This document shows, in pieces, positions 10,487-19,129 of a DNA stretch of 57,363 nt. The translations under genes were made by a program, and so were the position numbers. Position 1 is the stretch's first letter, and each line of letters begins with the position of its first letter. This DNA is from JAICYJ01 sp045806525 (GTDB lineage: Bacteria; Actinomycetota; Thermoleophilia; Gaiellales; JAICJC01), in NCBI GenBank assembly GCA_045806525.1, contig JBJMJD010000022.1, forward strand, positions 1-57,363, written 5' to 3'. The notes beneath the pieces were generated by a model. The model was not told the origin of the DNA. It did no database searches and saw only the letters and a program-made list of their open reading frames with translations.

Positions 10487-11377
10487 TCAGCGCAGGTGCC
10501 GGCGCCGGGCCGCGATCACCGACAGCCAGGCCAGCCCCAGGCCGGCCGCGCCGAACAGCGCCGTGGGCGCCAGCGACGAGCCGTATGACCCGAGCGTCCT
10601 GATCTCGAGCGCGCCCAGAACCAGGATCCCGAAGCCCATGCCGAGCGTCAGCTCCCGGCGCACCGCCACCGCCATCGCCACCAGCAGCGCCGCGCCGACC
10701 ACGGCGCGGACGCCGTCCTGGCCGGTCGCGACCGGGATCGCCGAATACGCCAGCGGCATCAGCAGGGCGGCCGCCACCAGCAGGTTCCGCTCCTCCTCGC
10801 CGCGCAGCAAACGGCCGGCCGCCACCAGCAGCGCGACGGCCCCCAGCGTCACCAGGAACCGCGTCCAGTCGCCGCCGCCGCGGGAGGCGAGCGTCACCTG
10901 GAAGCCGGCCGACAGGTGCAGCTCGATCCCGAGCACCAGCGCCAGGGCGGCCGCAAGCAGCCAGCGCGGCCGGCGGGCCAGCAGGAAGGCGGCGGCGTAG
11001 ACGCCGGCCGCGATCAGGAGCGCGTTCGCCACCACGTCGTTGGAGAAGCTGTACAGGAACACGACGCTCGCTCCGGGCCCGGCGTGGTGCCACAGCAGCA
11101 GCACCAGGCCCGGCACCAGCGGCGCCGCGCCAAGCAATGCCGCCAGATCTACCTCGGCCGGCGGGTCGTCGCGCGCCGCCGCGCGAGACCCGGCCACGTG
11201 GGCCGCGATCATGACCAGGCAGAAGGCGACCGTGACCACGCCGGCCGTGCGCGCGCCCAGGTCGGCGCCGCGGGCCTCCAGGTAGCTGCCCCAGCACACG
11301 AACAGCGCGACCAGCGCGCACAGCCGTAGCACGCCAGGGGTGAGCTGGTGCCGCACACCGGGTTGTTCAACGACCAC
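10487..11377 (-). CDS. Polytopic membrane protein of unknown function
   Basis: About 296 residues with eight or more hydrophobic segments, rich in Ala, Leu and Val, and no domain I recognise. The open frame extends to 11491, but that runs into the permease leader on the other strand. I prefer the GTG at 11377 because AGGAG lies 7 nt before it. Convergent with the gamma-family enzyme (3 nt between stops). It resembles generic DUF2157/DUF2339-like membrane proteins only in composition. Confidence 0.6.
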   Translation of the reverse strand: MVVEQPGVRHQLTPGVLRLCALVALFVCWGSYLEARGADLGARTAGVVTVAFCLVMIAAHVAGSRAAARDDPPAEVDLAALLGAAPLVPGLVLLLWHHAGPGASVVFLYSFSNDVVANALLIAAGVYAAAFLLARRPRWLLAAALALVLGIELHLSAGFQVTLASRGGGDWTRFLVTLGAVALLVAAGRLLRGEEERNLLVAAALLMPLAYSAIPVATGQDGVRAVVGAALLVAMAVAVRRELTLGMGFGILVLGALEIRTLGSYGSSLAPTALFGAAGLGLAWLSVIAARRRHLR

Positions 11378-11475
11378 GGGCGGGCTCCTGCGGGGTCGAA
11401 ACCTGGCCCGCGACACCGTATGATCGCCATCGCAGGTCACAAGACCAGTGCTTCCAACCCGAGGGAGGAAGGCGG

Positions 11476-13089
11476 ATGAGCACGACATCACCTGAAGCAG
11501 GAGGGCCTCAGCACAGCCTCAGCGAGGACGAACAGCTGCTCCACAAGCTGGGGTACGCCCAGGAGTTGATGCGTGGTTGGGGCGGGTTCTCGAACTTCGC
11601 GATCTCGTTCACGATCATCTCGATCCTGGCCGGATGTCTTACGTCCTACTACCTGGCGATCGGCTGGGGCGGCCCCGTCGCCGCCACCTGGGGTTGGCTG
11701 CTCGTCGGCGGCTTCTGCATCCTGGTGGCACTGGCCATGGGCGAGATCGCCTCCACCTACCCGACCGCAGGCGGCCTCTACTACTGGTCGTCGCGATTGG
11801 GCGGCGCCGGCTGGGGCTGGTTCACCGGCTGGTTCAACCTGGTCGGACAGGTCGCGGTCACGGCCGCGATCGACTTCGGCGCGGCCACCTTCATATCGTC
11901 ACTCATGAACCTCTGGTTCGGCTACTCGCTGACCAAGGGCCACGTGTTTCTGACCTACACCGTGATCATCGCGCTGCACGGGCTGATCAACACCTTCGGT
12001 TCACGGCTCCTGGCGATGATCAACAACATCTCGGCCTGGTGGCACATGGCGGGCGTGCTGATCGTCGTGGGTGTCCTGATCGCGGTGCCCGACCACCACA
12101 AGTCGTTCAGCTTCGTGTTCACCGACACGGAGAACTTCTCCGGGTTCCAGGGCCACAACTTCACCAATCCCGTGTTCTGGTTCGTGTTCGGCATCGGCCT
12201 GCTGATGGCGCAGTACACGATCACGGGCTACGACGCATCGGCGCACATGAGCGAGGAGACGCGGAACGCCTCCCGATCGGCGGCCATCGGGATGGTCATG
12301 TCGGTGGTGGTGTCGGTGATCTTCGGGTTCATCCTGCTGGTCGCGATCACGTTCGCGATCCCGGGGCCGGTCGGCAACACGGCCGCCCAGTACACCTTCG
12401 CGGTGCAGTACATCTGGCAGACGGCGATGGGCGACAAGTGGGCGGAGTTCCTGCTGGTGATCGCCTGCGTGGCCCAGTTCTTCTGCGGGCTGGCGTCGGT
12501 GACGTCGGCGTCGCGGATGATGTTCGCGTTCTCACGCGACCGCGCCGTGCCCGGTCACCAGCTGTGGCGCAAGGTGTCGAGCGATCGCGTCCCCGTCCAC
12601 TCGGTGTGGGCGATCTGCGCGATGTCATGGGCGCTGATGCTGCCGACGCTGAAGAACCCCGTGGTCGGTTACGCGGTCGGTACGTCGGTGGCCGTGATCG
12701 GCCTCTACATCGCGTTCGTGCTCCCCGTGATCCTGCGCTACCGCGCCGGTGAGAAGTTCGAGCGCGGTGCCTGGCACCTCGGTAACCACTACAAGTGGAT
12801 CGATCCGCTGGCGATAATCTGGATCGCGCTGATCTGCCTGCTGTTCCTGCTGCCGCTGTTCCCGGACGGCATTCCCGGCAACCCGGCGGTGACGGGCGAT
12901 CACTTCCTGATCGACGTGAACTGGATCGACGTGAACTACGCGCCGCTGACGGTGGGCGGCGCGTTCCTGTTCTTCGGTGGCTGGTGGGTGCTTTCTGCCA
13001 AGAACTGGTTCAAGGGCCCGATCAGCATGGGCTCCGAGGCCGAGCTGGAGCAGATCGAGGCGCAGATCGAAGGCGAAGCCGGCGACTGA
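11476..13089 (+). CDS. APC-superfamily amino acid/amine permease
   Basis: 537 residues with about 12 transmembrane helices and the APC signature region (GWGGFSNFAISF, SILAGCLTSYYLAI, STYPTAGGLYYWSS). The closest group I recognise is the GABA/choline/amino-acid permease branch (BAT1/HNM1-like). The substrate is not resolvable. The ATG is preceded by GAGGGAGGAAGG, a strong ribosome site. This is one of the few genes here with a proper leader, and a TATGAT hexamer at 11420-11425 is a possible -10. A very strong terminator follows. Confidence 0.85.
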   Translation: MSTTSPEAGGPQHSLSEDEQLLHKLGYAQELMRGWGGFSNFAISFTIISILAGCLTSYYLAIGWGGPVAATWGWLLVGGFCILVALAMGEIASTYPTAGGLYYWSSRLGGAGWGWFTGWFNLVGQVAVTAAIDFGAATFISSLMNLWFGYSLTKGHVFLTYTVIIALHGLINTFGSRLLAMINNISAWWHMAGVLIVVGVLIAVPDHHKSFSFVFTDTENFSGFQGHNFTNPVFWFVFGIGLLMAQYTITGYDASAHMSEETRNASRSAAIGMVMSVVVSVIFGFILLVAITFAIPGPVGNTAAQYTFAVQYIWQTAMGDKWAEFLLVIACVAQFFCGLASVTSASRMMFAFSRDRAVPGHQLWRKVSSDRVPVHSVWAICAMSWALMLPTLKNPVVGYAVGTSVAVIGLYIAFVLPVILRYRAGEKFERGAWHLGNHYKWIDPLAIIWIALICLLFLLPLFPDGIPGNPAVTGDHFLIDVNWIDVNYAPLTVGGAFLFFGGWWVLSAKNWFKGPISMGSEAELEQIEAQIEGEAGD

Positions 13090-13101
13090 CGCCTGACACG
13101 A

Positions 13102-13142
13102 CGACGGCCCCCGTCGCAGCGTGTGCTGCGGCGGGGCCGTCG
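13102..13142 (+). terminator. Strong hairpin after the permease
   Basis: A near-perfect hairpin with a 10-bp outer stem (CGACGGCCCC and GGGGCCGTCG), one bulged C, an 8-bp inner stem and a GTGT loop, followed by GGGTGTTTC. It begins 13 nt after the permease stop and ends 8 nt before the first 181-bp repeat element, so read-through into that element should be low. Confidence 0.8.
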
Positions 13143-13150
13143 GGTGTTTC

Positions 13151-13331
13151 GGACCAAAGATTCGCCGCTCCGGCTTGCCTTTCGTCCCCCAGTCGAACGA
13201 ACTTTCGAGTCGCCTCTACGGCCCGTCCGCCTGGCTTCAACCTACTCGGCTGCCCTCAGCGGCGCACGGACAAACCTATGGCACCGAGCCCCGGCCTGCA
13301 AGCGCATAATTCGCGCTCTTTGCGAGTATTC
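13151..13331 (+). repeat. Structured non-coding repeat, copy A (upstream of adenine deaminase)
   Basis: 181 bp, aligned without gaps to copy B at 15062-15242 with 152 identical positions by hand count. Differences fall 12, 8 and 9 on the three codon positions of the only long shared frame, so it is not under coding selection. Visible helices include GGAC.AAAG paired with CTTT.GTCC around an inner GCCG/CGGC hairpin, and a 3' hairpin GCAA-GCGC, loop ATAATTC, GCGC-TCT-TTGC. In copy B the inner pair of that hairpin is changed on both sides (GCGG and CCGC), a compensatory change. No Rfam family recognised. Strand of action is unknown. Confidence 0.8.
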
Positions 13332-13346
13332 AAAACAGAAAACGCG

Positions 13347-13352
13347 TAGACT
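13347..13352 (+). promoter_or_regulatory. Probable leaderless -10 box of adenine deaminase
   Basis: TAGACT ends 8 nt before the ATG at 13361, the same hexamer and nearly the same spacing as at lon. If it is the -10, the transcript starts at or near the ATG, and repeat copy A lies upstream of the promoter rather than in a 5' leader. Confidence 0.5.
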
Positions 13353-13360
13353 TCGCGGCC

Positions 13361-15058
13361 ATGACCGACCTGACACGACGGCTGGCGGTGGCACGCGGCG
13401 ACGAGCCCGCCGACCTGGTCGTGCAGGGTGGGCTGGTGCTCTCGGTGCACACCCGCGAGTGGCTCGAGGCCGACGTGGCCGTGTGCGACGGCTGGATCGC
13501 CGGCGTCGGGGAGTACCACGGCCGCGACACGCTGGACGCGGGCGGGCGGTACGTCGTCCCCGGCCTGGTCGACGCGCACCTCCACCTCGAGTCGTCGATG
13601 CTGCTGGTGGACGAGTTCGCCAAGCTGGTGCTGCCGTTCGGCACCACCTCGGTGGTCGCCGATCCTCATGAGATCGCAAACGTGCTCGGCACCGACGGCG
13701 TGCACTGGCTGGCCGACGCCTGCGCCGACCTGCCGCTGGACGTGTTCTTCATGGCACCCTCGTGCGTGCCCGCATCGCGGTTCGAGTCGCCGCGGCGGGC
13801 GCTGACCACGGGAGACCTGGAAGGACTGCTGCGCCGCCGCAGCGTGCTGGGCCTGGCCGAGATGATGAACTTCCCGGGCGTGATCGCCGGTGATCCGAGC
13901 GAGCTCGCGAAGCTCGGCCTCGACGGAGCGCAGCACGTCGACGGGCACGCCCCAGGCGTGCTCGGCCGCCTGCTGCAGGCGTACGCCGCCGCCGGTATCG
14001 GATCGGACCACGAGGCGACGACGCCGCAGGAGGGCCGCGAGCGGCTGCGGGCCGGCATGTGGCTGCTGATCCGCGAGGCGTCCGGCGCCCGGAACCTGGA
14101 CGCGCTGCTGCCGCTTGTGCACGAGTTCGGACCCGGACGGGTCGCGTTCTGCACCGATGACCGCGAGCCCGGACACATCGCCCGCGAGGGCCACGTGAAC
14201 TCGATGGTGCGCCGGGCGGTGGAGTCGGGAGTGGATGCGCGCGACGCGCTGGCGATGGCCTCCTGCAACGCGGCCGCCTGGCACGGGCTGGGTGACCGCG
14301 GCGCGATCGCGCCGGGGCGGCGGGCCGACCTGCTGCTGCTGCCCGACCTCGAGCAGTTCCTGCCGGACGTGGTGCTGAAGGACGGCGTGGTGCCGGCGCC
14401 GCCGGTCGCGCCGCCGGTGCCCGAATGGGCGCGGCGCACGGTGCGGATCCAGCCGATCTCGCCCAACGACCTGCACACGCCGCACGAGGGCGGCTCGATC
14501 CGCGTGATCGGTCTGGTGCCGGGCCAGATCGTGACGGAGGCGCTGGTGATGCCTGCGACCGTTCGGGACGGGCTGGCCGTCGCCGACCCGGCTCGCAACC
14601 TGGCCAAGATCGCGGTTGCTGAGCGCCATCTGGGCACCGGCCGGGTCGGGCTCGGATTCGTTCAGGGCTTCGGGCTACAGACCGGGGCGATCGCGAGCAC
14701 CGTCGCCCACGACGCACACAACATCGTCTGCGTGGGCGTGGACGACGGCGACATGGCGCGGGCGATCGGGCGCCTGGCGGAGCTGGGCGGAGGCATGGTG
14801 GCCGTCGAGGGCCGCGGCGTGCGGGCGGAGCTGCCGCTGCCGGTTGCCGGCCTGCTCAGCGATCAGCCGCTGGACGTGGTGCTGGCGCAGAGCGAGGCGC
14901 TGTCAGATGCGGCGGCGGCGCTCGGCTGCACCGTCGAGGCGCCGTTCCACGCCATGAGCTTTTTGGCGCTGTCGGTGATCCCGTCGCTCAAGATCACCGA
15001 CCAGGGCCTGGTGGACGTGGATCGGTTCAGGCTGGTGAGCCTGGCCGCAGGGGACTGA
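13361..15058 (+). CDS. ade: Adenine deaminase
   Basis: An amidohydrolase that converts adenine to hypoxanthine and ammonia for purine salvage or catabolism. 565 residues, the usual length for the Ade family. Metal ligands are visible in VDAHLHLESSM, with further active-site His/Glu in DPHEIANV, AEMMNFPG and DGHAPG, and the C-terminal family region LSVIPSLKITDQG. It stands alone between convergent or terminated neighbours and is flanked by direct 181-bp repeats (29 nt upstream, 3 nt downstream), an unusual arrangement that could mark a duplicated or mobile cassette. Confidence 0.95.
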   Translation: MTDLTRRLAVARGDEPADLVVQGGLVLSVHTREWLEADVAVCDGWIAGVGEYHGRDTLDAGGRYVVPGLVDAHLHLESSMLLVDEFAKLVLPFGTTSVVADPHEIANVLGTDGVHWLADACADLPLDVFFMAPSCVPASRFESPRRALTTGDLEGLLRRRSVLGLAEMMNFPGVIAGDPSELAKLGLDGAQHVDGHAPGVLGRLLQAYAAAGIGSDHEATTPQEGRERLRAGMWLLIREASGARNLDALLPLVHEFGPGRVAFCTDDREPGHIAREGHVNSMVRRAVESGVDARDALAMASCNAAAWHGLGDRGAIAPGRRADLLLLPDLEQFLPDVVLKDGVVPAPPVAPPVPEWARRTVRIQPISPNDLHTPHEGGSIRVIGLVPGQIVTEALVMPATVRDGLAVADPARNLAKIAVAERHLGTGRVGLGFVQGFGLQTGAIASTVAHDAHNIVCVGVDDGDMARAIGRLAELGGGMVAVEGRGVRAELPLPVAGLLSDQPLDVVLAQSEALSDAAAALGCTVEAPFHAMSFLALSVIPSLKITDQGLVDVDRFRLVSLAAGD

Positions 15059-15061
15059 ACG

Positions 15062-15242
15062 GGACCAAAGATTCGCCGCCCCGGCTTGCCTTTTGTCCAC
15101 CGACCGAACGAACTTTCGAGTCGCCTCTACGATCCGTCCGACCGGGTTCAACCTACTCGGCTGCCCTGAGCGGCGCAGAAGCAAACCTATGCCACCGCCG
15201 GGCGGTGTGCAAGCGGATAATTCCCGCATTTTGCGCGTATTC
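15062..15242 (+). repeat. Structured non-coding repeat, copy B (downstream of adenine deaminase)
   Basis: Same length as copy A (181 bp), same orientation, 84% identical, starting 3 nt after the ade stop and ending 30 nt before the stop of the convergent Nfu gene. The 3' hairpin keeps its loop ATAATTC while its stem changes in a paired way from copy A. A second hairpin, CACCGC-CGG-GCGGTG (15193-15207), is stronger here than in copy A. Blocks such as AACTTTCGAGTCGCCTCTAC and TTCAACCTACTCGGCTGCCC are almost unchanged between the copies. Confidence 0.8.
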
Positions 15243-15272
15243 GGAGCCGGCAACGGGGTTCTGCGCCGAGCG

Positions 15273-15896
15273 CTACCGGTGCGCGGTGGGCTCGTAGTAC
15301 GGGTTGGTGCCCGACGCATGGTCGGTCACATCCACCACGCGCGCGATCTCGGGCACCGCGGACCGGATCGCCGACTCGACGCCTTGCTTCAGCGTCACCG
15401 CCACCATGCCGCAGCCGACGCAGCCGCCGCCCAGGCGCAGGAAGGCGCTGTCACCCTCGACCGCCACCAGCTCGGCGTGGCCGCCGTGTGACGCGATCGC
15501 CGGGTTCACCTGCAGCTCCAGCACCTGCCGCACGCGGTCCGCGGCGTCGCCCTGCAGCTCGGGAAGCTCCGGCAGGCGCAGCGCCGGGCTGCTCTGTGCC
15601 GGCAGCTTGGGGTTCTCGATCACGAGCCCTCCGCCCAGCCGCTCGTCGACCGCGATCGTGGCCTCGTCGAGGGCGGGCGCATCCAGCCGCGGCACCACGA
15701 TCTGCATCCCGCCGCTTGTCACCACCACGTCGGTCTCGTCGATCTCGTCGTGGCGCAGGAACGACATGTCGTACTGGTAGGCGGCACCCGCCACGCCCAC
15801 GATCTCGACCCACAGCGCTAGCCCCTCGGGCTCGTGCTCGCGGGCGCGCACCTCGAGCACCCGCTCGAGCGCGGCATCGGTGATGGTGATCGGCAT
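15273..15896 (-). CDS. NfuA-like Fe-S protein (degenerate A-type domain plus NifU C-terminal domain)
   Basis: 207 residues. Residues 1-95 resemble the A-type (IscA/HesB) fold but lack its cysteines. Residues 115-185 are the NifU C-terminal domain with the Fe-S ligands CVGC (C159, C162). This is the NfuA arrangement, in which the protein carries a bridging 4Fe-4S cluster to client apoproteins. The window encodes several Fe-S or flavin enzymes that could be clients (Mo hydroxylase, TMADH-like protein). A TATCCT box lies 6 nt before the ATG, so it is probably leaderless. Confidence 0.85.
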   Translation of the reverse strand: MPITITDAALERVLEVRAREHEPEGLALWVEIVGVAGAAYQYDMSFLRHDEIDETDVVVTSGGMQIVVPRLDAPALDEATIAVDERLGGGLVIENPKLPAQSSPALRLPELPELQGDAADRVRQVLELQVNPAIASHGGHAELVAVEGDSAFLRLGGGCVGCGMVAVTLKQGVESAIRSAVPEIARVVDVTDHASGTNPYYEPTAHR

Positions 15897-15909
15897 ACCC
15901 GAAGGATAG

Positions 15910-18507
15910 TCAGGCGGCGTCGCGCATGGCGTTGTGCAGCGCCACGATCCGGTCTGCGGGCACGGCCTTGGAGAACAGGAAGCCCTGGCCGAGCTGGCAG
16001 CCGTTCTCGACCAGGAACGTGCGCTGCTCCTCGGTCTCGATGCCCTCTGCCAGTGGATGCAGGCCGAGGTTGTGAGCGAGCTGGATGATGGTCGCCACCA
16101 GCACGGCGGCGCTGGGATCGCCCGGCAGGTCGGCGATGAACGACCGGTCGATCTTGAGCGTGGTCACCAGCATCTGATTGAGGCGCGCCAGGGACGAGTG
16201 GCCGGTGCCGAAGTCGTCGATCGCCAGCCGCAGCCCTCGCTCGTGCAGCTCGGCGATGATCGGCTCGGAGCGCAGCGCGTCGGCCATCACGGTCGATTCG
16301 GTGATCTCGACCATCATGCGGTCGGCGGACAGGCCGAACCGCTCGATCGTGGCCAGCACCTGACGCATGGCGGTCGGCTGCCAGAACACCGCCGGCAGGT
16401 TCACCGACACGTACAGGTCGAGCCCCATCGAGCGCCACTCGGCGCTCTGGCGGCAGGCCTCCTCGATCACCCACTCCGAGATCGGGCCGATCAGCCCGGT
16501 GCGCTCGGCCAGCGGGATGAAGTCGCCCGGCATGACCAAGCCGTTCTGGTCGTCCTGCCAGCGCAGCAGCGCCTCCGCCCCGACGTACTCTCCGGTCGCC
16601 AGCGATACCAGCGGCTGGTAGTGCAGGATCAGCTGGCCGCGCTCGACCGCCCGGCGCAGACGGCCGGCCATCGACAGCTGCGCACGCGGATCGTGGCCGG
16701 TGGACGAGAACAGCTGGTAGCCGTCGCGGCCGGACTCCTTGGCCTTGTACATCGCGATGTCGGCGTGCTTGAGCAGGCTCTCGGCGTCGGGGGCATCGGC
16801 CGGATAGAGGCTGATCCCGAGGCTGGCGCTGGTGTAGATCTCGGTGTCGGCCAGGATCAGCGGGCGCTGCAGCGCCGTTCGCACCTGCTCGGCGACGCGG
16901 CGCGCGACGTCGCCCACATCGACGACGTCCCCGCTCTCGTTGGTCTCGACGTCGGCAATCAGGATCAGGAACTCGTCGCCGCCCTGCCGGGCGACCACAT
17001 CAGCTGCGCGGGTCGACCCCGTCAGCCGCGCCGCCACCTCGCACAACAGCTCGTCCCCGGCGTTGTGGCCGAAGCTGTCATTGACCAGCTTGAAGTCGTC
17101 CAGGTCGACGTACAGCACCGCGACGCCGCAGCCGGCCCGCTGTGCGCGTGCCAGCGCCACGTCGAGGTGCTCGTGGAACAGGATCCGGTTCGGCAGCCCG
17201 GTCAGCGGGTCGTGGAAGGCCAGCCGCTCCAGCTCGTGCTCCGCGCGCCGGCGATCGGTGATGTCCTCGCCCACCGACGCCTGGCCGACCACGTCGCCGT
17301 TGGCGTCGCGGAGCAGGGTGTTGTTCCAGGAGAACAGCCGCCGCTCGCCGGAGCGGGTCAGGATCGAGCTCTCGTAGTGGGCGACCACGCTCCCGCGCTC
17401 GATCCCGCGCTGGGCGCTCTGCTCCATCTCCAGCTCGTCCGGTGGGGTGAAGGTCTCCGACCAGATGCGGCCCAGCAGCTCGTCCTCCCACCAGCCTGAA
17501 AGCTCGGCGAGGTACTCGTTGCAGAACCTGATGCGGCCCTCGAGGTCGGTCACGACCGCCGCCAGGCGGACGTTCTCGAGCATCTCGCGGAAGCGCGCCT
17601 CGGAGGCCTGGAGCGCGCCCTCGGCCTCCTTCTGCTTGGTCACGTCGAAGATCACGCCCTGGATGAACCGGGGGGTGCCGGTCTCGTCGCGCACGGCGGC
17701 AGCGTCGTCGCGGAACCATCGCATGCGGCCGTCCAGTCCCTGCATCCGGTAGGACGCGGAGTAGGGCTCGCCGGTCTCGACCGTGCGCCTGTACTCGGCG
17801 ATGGTGTGGCGGTCGTCGGGGTGCATCCTCCGTTCCCAGCCGTTGAAACCGTCCAGCCACTCGCCGGCGGGTATGCCCATCAGCTCCTCGATCTGGGGGC
17901 TGACGTAGAGCGGGTCGCCGCTGCCGGCCAGGTCGACGTAGGTGATGGCGGGCAGGTTCTCGACCAGCACCCGGTAGCGCTCCTGGGCCTCGCGAAACTC
18001 ATCGTGCAGCACCGCGTTGTGCACCGCGGCAGCGACCACGTCGGTGAGCGCGCCGAAGAACTCCATCTCCGCATCCCACGAGCGATCCGTGACATCGGCG
18101 AACTCCATCAGCCCGATCGTCTCGCCTCGCGACACCAGCGGAAGCATCAGCATCGTCTCGTAGCCCTCCTTGAGCAGGACGCTACGCTCGTGCGGGTCGC
18201 ACTCGGGATCGGAGGCGCGAACCACGACCGCGATCCGCTCCTCCATCACCTGGCGCGACAGCGGGAAGTCATCCAGCGTGTATTCGACCGCGGCCTCGGC
18301 GATCTGTCCGACGATGTGGTTCTCATAATCGGTGAGCGTGACCAGCACATCGCGGTCCCGTTCCCACAGCGAGACCGCGGTCGCCGCCGCGCCGTTCACA
18401 GCCGTCGCGTGGGCCGTGAAACACCGCAGCACGTCCTCCAGATCCAGGCTGGAGGAGAGCGCCCGGGACAGGTCGACAAGCGCACGGAGACGATCGGCAG
18501 AAGCCAT
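15910..18507 (-). CDS. GAF-PAS-PAS-GGDEF-EAL cyclic-di-GMP signalling protein
   Basis: 865 residues. A GAF domain (about 1-170), two PAS domains (about 175-290 and 300-415, each followed by a PAC-like end), a GGDEF domain with intact GGDEF at 509-513 and a product-inhibition RxxD (500-503) five residues before it, and an EAL domain with EALLRW from 645. Both catalytic signatures are intact, so it could make and break c-di-GMP. There is no transmembrane segment, so it is a cytosolic sensor. I chose the ATG at 18507. The longer frame reaches into the Rpf-like gene upstream and has no typical start features. Signal unknown. Confidence 0.9.
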   Translation of the reverse strand: MASADRLRALVDLSRALSSSLDLEDVLRCFTAHATAVNGAAATAVSLWERDRDVLVTLTDYENHIVGQIAEAAVEYTLDDFPLSRQVMEERIAVVVRASDPECDPHERSVLLKEGYETMLMLPLVSRGETIGLMEFADVTDRSWDAEMEFFGALTDVVAAAVHNAVLHDEFREAQERYRVLVENLPAITYVDLAGSGDPLYVSPQIEELMGIPAGEWLDGFNGWERRMHPDDRHTIAEYRRTVETGEPYSASYRMQGLDGRMRWFRDDAAAVRDETGTPRFIQGVIFDVTKQKEAEGALQASEARFREMLENVRLAAVVTDLEGRIRFCNEYLAELSGWWEDELLGRIWSETFTPPDELEMEQSAQRGIERGSVVAHYESSILTRSGERRLFSWNNTLLRDANGDVVGQASVGEDITDRRRAEHELERLAFHDPLTGLPNRILFHEHLDVALARAQRAGCGVAVLYVDLDDFKLVNDSFGHNAGDELLCEVAARLTGSTRAADVVARQGGDEFLILIADVETNESGDVVDVGDVARRVAEQVRTALQRPLILADTEIYTSASLGISLYPADAPDAESLLKHADIAMYKAKESGRDGYQLFSSTGHDPRAQLSMAGRLRRAVERGQLILHYQPLVSLATGEYVGAEALLRWQDDQNGLVMPGDFIPLAERTGLIGPISEWVIEEACRQSAEWRSMGLDLYVSVNLPAVFWQPTAMRQVLATIERFGLSADRMMVEITESTVMADALRSEPIIAELHERGLRLAIDDFGTGHSSLARLNQMLVTTLKIDRSFIADLPGDPSAAVLVATIIQLAHNLGLHPLAEGIETEEQRTFLVENGCQLGQGFLFSKAVPADRIVALHNAMRDAA

Positions 18508-18583
18508 CGCTAGGACATCGGCCGCGGACGTCCGGCGCTTGAGCCGTTCCCGCGAACGCGGCAGCGCTATCGGGGTGCGGAGG

Positions 18584-19129
18584 TTACAGCCCGCACATGG
18601 CGCCGGTGTTCGGCCACGGGCTGTAGCCGATGTGTGCGACCGCACGGCTGGCGACGGCGAGCTGGTCGGCCGGCGACCAGTACCGGGCATCGCGGCCGTG
18701 GTACTTGCGCAGCTTGTCCGCGCCCCAGTGCCGCATGAACGAGGCGTCCATCTGGAACCCGCCGTAGTAGCCGGCGGGGTTGTAGGCGGACCAGCTGCCC
18801 TCGTAGTGGTGGATGCACATCAGGTTGGGGAACCGCTGGCGGATGATCCTGCGGAAGTGGTTTCCGCGAAGCCGGTAGTGCCGCGTCAGATGCTGCAGAC
18901 GGACGATCCGGATCATGTGGATCTCGGCCCGGCGGGGCCGGTAGTGAACGCCCAGGCGGCGGGCCAGGTGAGAGGCCTGGTTACGACGGAACCGGGCCTT
19001 GTGGCGCCACGCGTGAACGGCCTGCTGGTGTGCCGCGCTAGCTGTGACGGCGGCGTCGGCACGGTGTGCGGATGCTGTAAGGGTGATGGCCGCCAGCATC
19101 AAAACGGCAGCAAACAGCGCTTTCCTCAG
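18584..19129 (-). CDS. Secreted Rpf-like transglycosylase with probable CTG start
   Basis: 181 residues: a signal peptide (RKALFAAVLMLAAITL, cleavage near ASAHRADA), a basic linker rich in Arg and His, and a C-terminal lysozyme-like domain (CIHHYEGSWSA, YYGGFQMD, ADQLAVASRAV) of the resuscitation-promoting-factor/transglycosylase-like type, which cuts peptidoglycan. The conserved catalytic glutamate is in HHYEGSW. The usual start codons fall inside the signal sequence. A perfect AGGAGG stands 8 nt before a CTG at 19129, and starting there gives a normal basic n-region (MRK). I therefore call a rare CTG start. Confidence 0.8.
   Translation of the reverse strand: MRKALFAAVLMLAAITLTASAHRADAAVTASAAHQQAVHAWRHKARFRRNQASHLARRLGVHYRPRRAEIHMIRIVRLQHLTRHYRLRGNHFRRIIRQRFPNLMCIHHYEGSWSAYNPAGYYGGFQMDASFMRHWGADKLRKYHGRDARYWSPADQLAVASRAVAHIGYSPWPNTGAMCGL

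Noticed and set aside
13151..15242. Integron attC sites or phage attachment sites around ade
   Set aside because: The elements are multi-hairpin, not one imperfect palindrome, lack the GTTRRRY/RYYYAAC ends, and no integrase is present.
13121..15319. Open frames through both 181-bp repeats with similar translations (for example RTNFRVAST and GFNLLGC)
   Set aside because: Substitutions between copies are not concentrated at third positions (12, 8 and 9), and no start or ribosome site fits. The shared peptide is a by-product of DNA similarity.
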